This document shows, piece after piece, positions 4,960-5,801 of a stretch of DNA of 5,801 bases; position 1 is the stretch's first letter, and every line of letters starts with the position of its first letter. A program made the position numbers and the translations under genes. The notes below the pieces were generated by a model that was given only the letters and a program-made list of their open reading frames with translations, searched no databases and was not told where the DNA came from. The DNA comes from Legionellaceae bacterium (GTDB lineage: Bacteria > Pseudomonadota > Gammaproteobacteria > Legionellales > Legionellaceae): positions 1 through 5,801 of the forward strand of contig CANNJG010000115.1 of NCBI GenBank assembly GCA_947504795.1, read 5' to 3'.

Positions 4960-4987
4960 TTGCATTCTTCATTCACACCCCTATAAT
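4960..4987 (+). promoter_or_regulatory. Possible promoter of the amino-acid permease gene
   Basis: TTGCAT (4960-4965) and a perfect TATAAT (4982-4987) are 16 bp apart. A start near 4994 would give a leader of about 32 nt. A better -35, TTGAAA at 4953-4958, is too far away (23 bp). The two divergent promoters of this region lie about 80 bp apart. Confidence 0.4.
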
Positions 4988-5025
4988 CACTAAATACTAT
5001 CACACCTCCATCTCGGCAATAATTA

Positions 5026-5801
5026 ATGCATACTGAACACAAAGAAACCAATGCGCCTAGTGTCCAGGATGGGGAATTTCGTCGTGCATTAAAAGATCGG
5101 CATGTTCAGCTGATTGCATTAGGCGGCGTTATTGGATCCGGGTACTTTTTGGGTACCGGTGCGGTCATTAATCAGGTCGGTCCTTCGGTTTTTCTTGCCT
5201 ATATTTTAGGTGGGCTCATCATCTATTTAACCATGCTATGTATGGGTGAATTAGCCGTTGCCATCCCTATTGCCGGTTCCTTTATCAATTATACAGCTGA
5301 CTTTATTTCCCCTTCGCTTGCTTGCGGGGTCGGATGGTCTTATTGGATAAGCTGGGTTGCCTATATCCCCGCCGAATGCGTGGCAGGAGGTATTATTATG
5401 GAGTATTTTACCGGGGTTAATGGCTATGTTTGGGCAATTTGCTTCGGCTTGTTAATCACCTATATTAATACCGCTAAAGTTGGCACGTTTGGCGAAATTG
5501 AATTTTGGCTCGCATTGATCAAAATCATAGCGCTATTTGGATTTATTTGCCTGTCCGCGCTTATCTTCTTTGGTCTCATTCATGGCCCTCAACCAGCCGG
5601 AATCATTGGTGGGAGATTTATATTGGGTCAAGGCGGTATGTTTCCAAATGGAGGGATGGTCTTGCTCAGCTCAATGGTACTGCTACTAGTCAATTATCAG
5701 GGATCTGAAATTATCGGCTTGGCAGCAGGTGAATCCATTGATCCGGGTCGCATGATTCCTTATGCCATTCGTAATGTAACCTACAGGATACTGTTTATTT
5801 A
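5026..5801 (+). CDS. Amino-acid permease, APC superfamily AAT family (3' end outside window)
   Basis: The first 258 residues of an inner-membrane amino-acid transporter, open to the window edge; complete members have about 450-500. After a hydrophilic start, RHVQLIALGGVIGSGYFLGTG (25-45) is the TM1 substrate-binding signature. GEIEFWLALIKI (156-167) and AAGESIDPGRMIPYAI (233-248) are hallmarks of the AAT family of proton-coupled amino-acid permeases. About six membrane segments are covered: near 28-48, 55-78, 98-125, 133-149, 160-185 and 209-232. Substrate cannot be decided from this part; lysine, aromatic or other amino acids are all possible. In-frame TAA at 5020-5022 makes ATG 5026 the earliest start, yet no Shine-Dalgarno is visible before it. 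The next downstream ATG, at residue 70, would remove TM1. Transcribed divergently from the small hypothetical gene. Confidence 0.92.
   Translation, partial: MHTEHKETNAPSVQDGEFRRALKDRHVQLIALGGVIGSGYFLGTGAVINQVGPSVFLAYILGGLIIYLTMLCMGELAVAIPIAGSFINYTADFISPSLACGVGWSYWISWVAYIPAECVAGGIIMEYFTGVNGYVWAICFGLLITYINTAKVGTFGEIEFWLALIKIIALFGFICLSALIFFGLIHGPQPAGIIGGRFILGQGGMFPNGGMVLLSSMVLLLVNYQGSEIIGLAAGESIDPGRMIPYAIRNVTYRILFI

Noticed and set aside
4868..4972. N-terminal extension of the small hypothetical protein to 131 residues
   Set aside because: No ribosome binding site at the upstream ATG, a good one before ATG 4867, and a TATAAT lies within the extension.

Overview
The window looks like chromosomal DNA of a Gram-negative, AT-rich gammaproteobacterium. 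The evidence is a murein lytic transglycosylase of the MltA type, a cytoplasmic NagZ-type glycosidase, an E. coli-like tRNA-Ser(GGA) with encoded CCA, and sigma70-like promoters. The protein flavour and the many small palindromic repeats remind me of the order Legionellales, but this placement is an impression, not a result.

Layout. 1-180: leader with a short palindrome and a good promoter. 181-2395 (+): a two-gene operon, an alpha/beta hydrolase with an N-terminal membrane anchor followed, with an 11-nt overlap, by mltA. 2396-2440: a palindromic repeat that fills almost the whole gap between two converging genes. 2444-3945 (-): a two-gene operon, a small cysteine-rich exported protein followed, through a TTGA stop/start overlap, by nagZ. 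3946-4124: its promoter region, containing a palindrome with two -10 hexamers and a solo repeat arm. 4125-4212: tRNA-Ser(GGA). 4254-4568: a 315-bp non-coding element with about 40-bp terminal inverted repeats (MITE-like), holding a second nested palindromic repeat and a long hairpin. 4577-4867 (-): a small unrecognised protein with an internal repeat. 5026-5801 (+): the first 258 codons of an amino-acid permease cut by the window end.

How it fits together. MltA cuts peptidoglycan in the periplasm to 1,6-anhydro-muropeptides; NagZ removes GlcNAc from these once they are imported. Two steps of murein turnover thus sit tail to tail here. The hydrolase and the exported Cys-rich protein are their operon partners and may belong to envelope metabolism, but that is inference.

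The most unusual feature is the density of palindromic repeats: at least five in 5.8 kb. One, 85 bp with a 27-bp stem, lies in frame inside the N-terminal coding region of mltA, between the charged start and the membrane segment, like the Rickettsia palindromic elements found inside genes. I found no new defence system, CRISPR array or prophage in this window.
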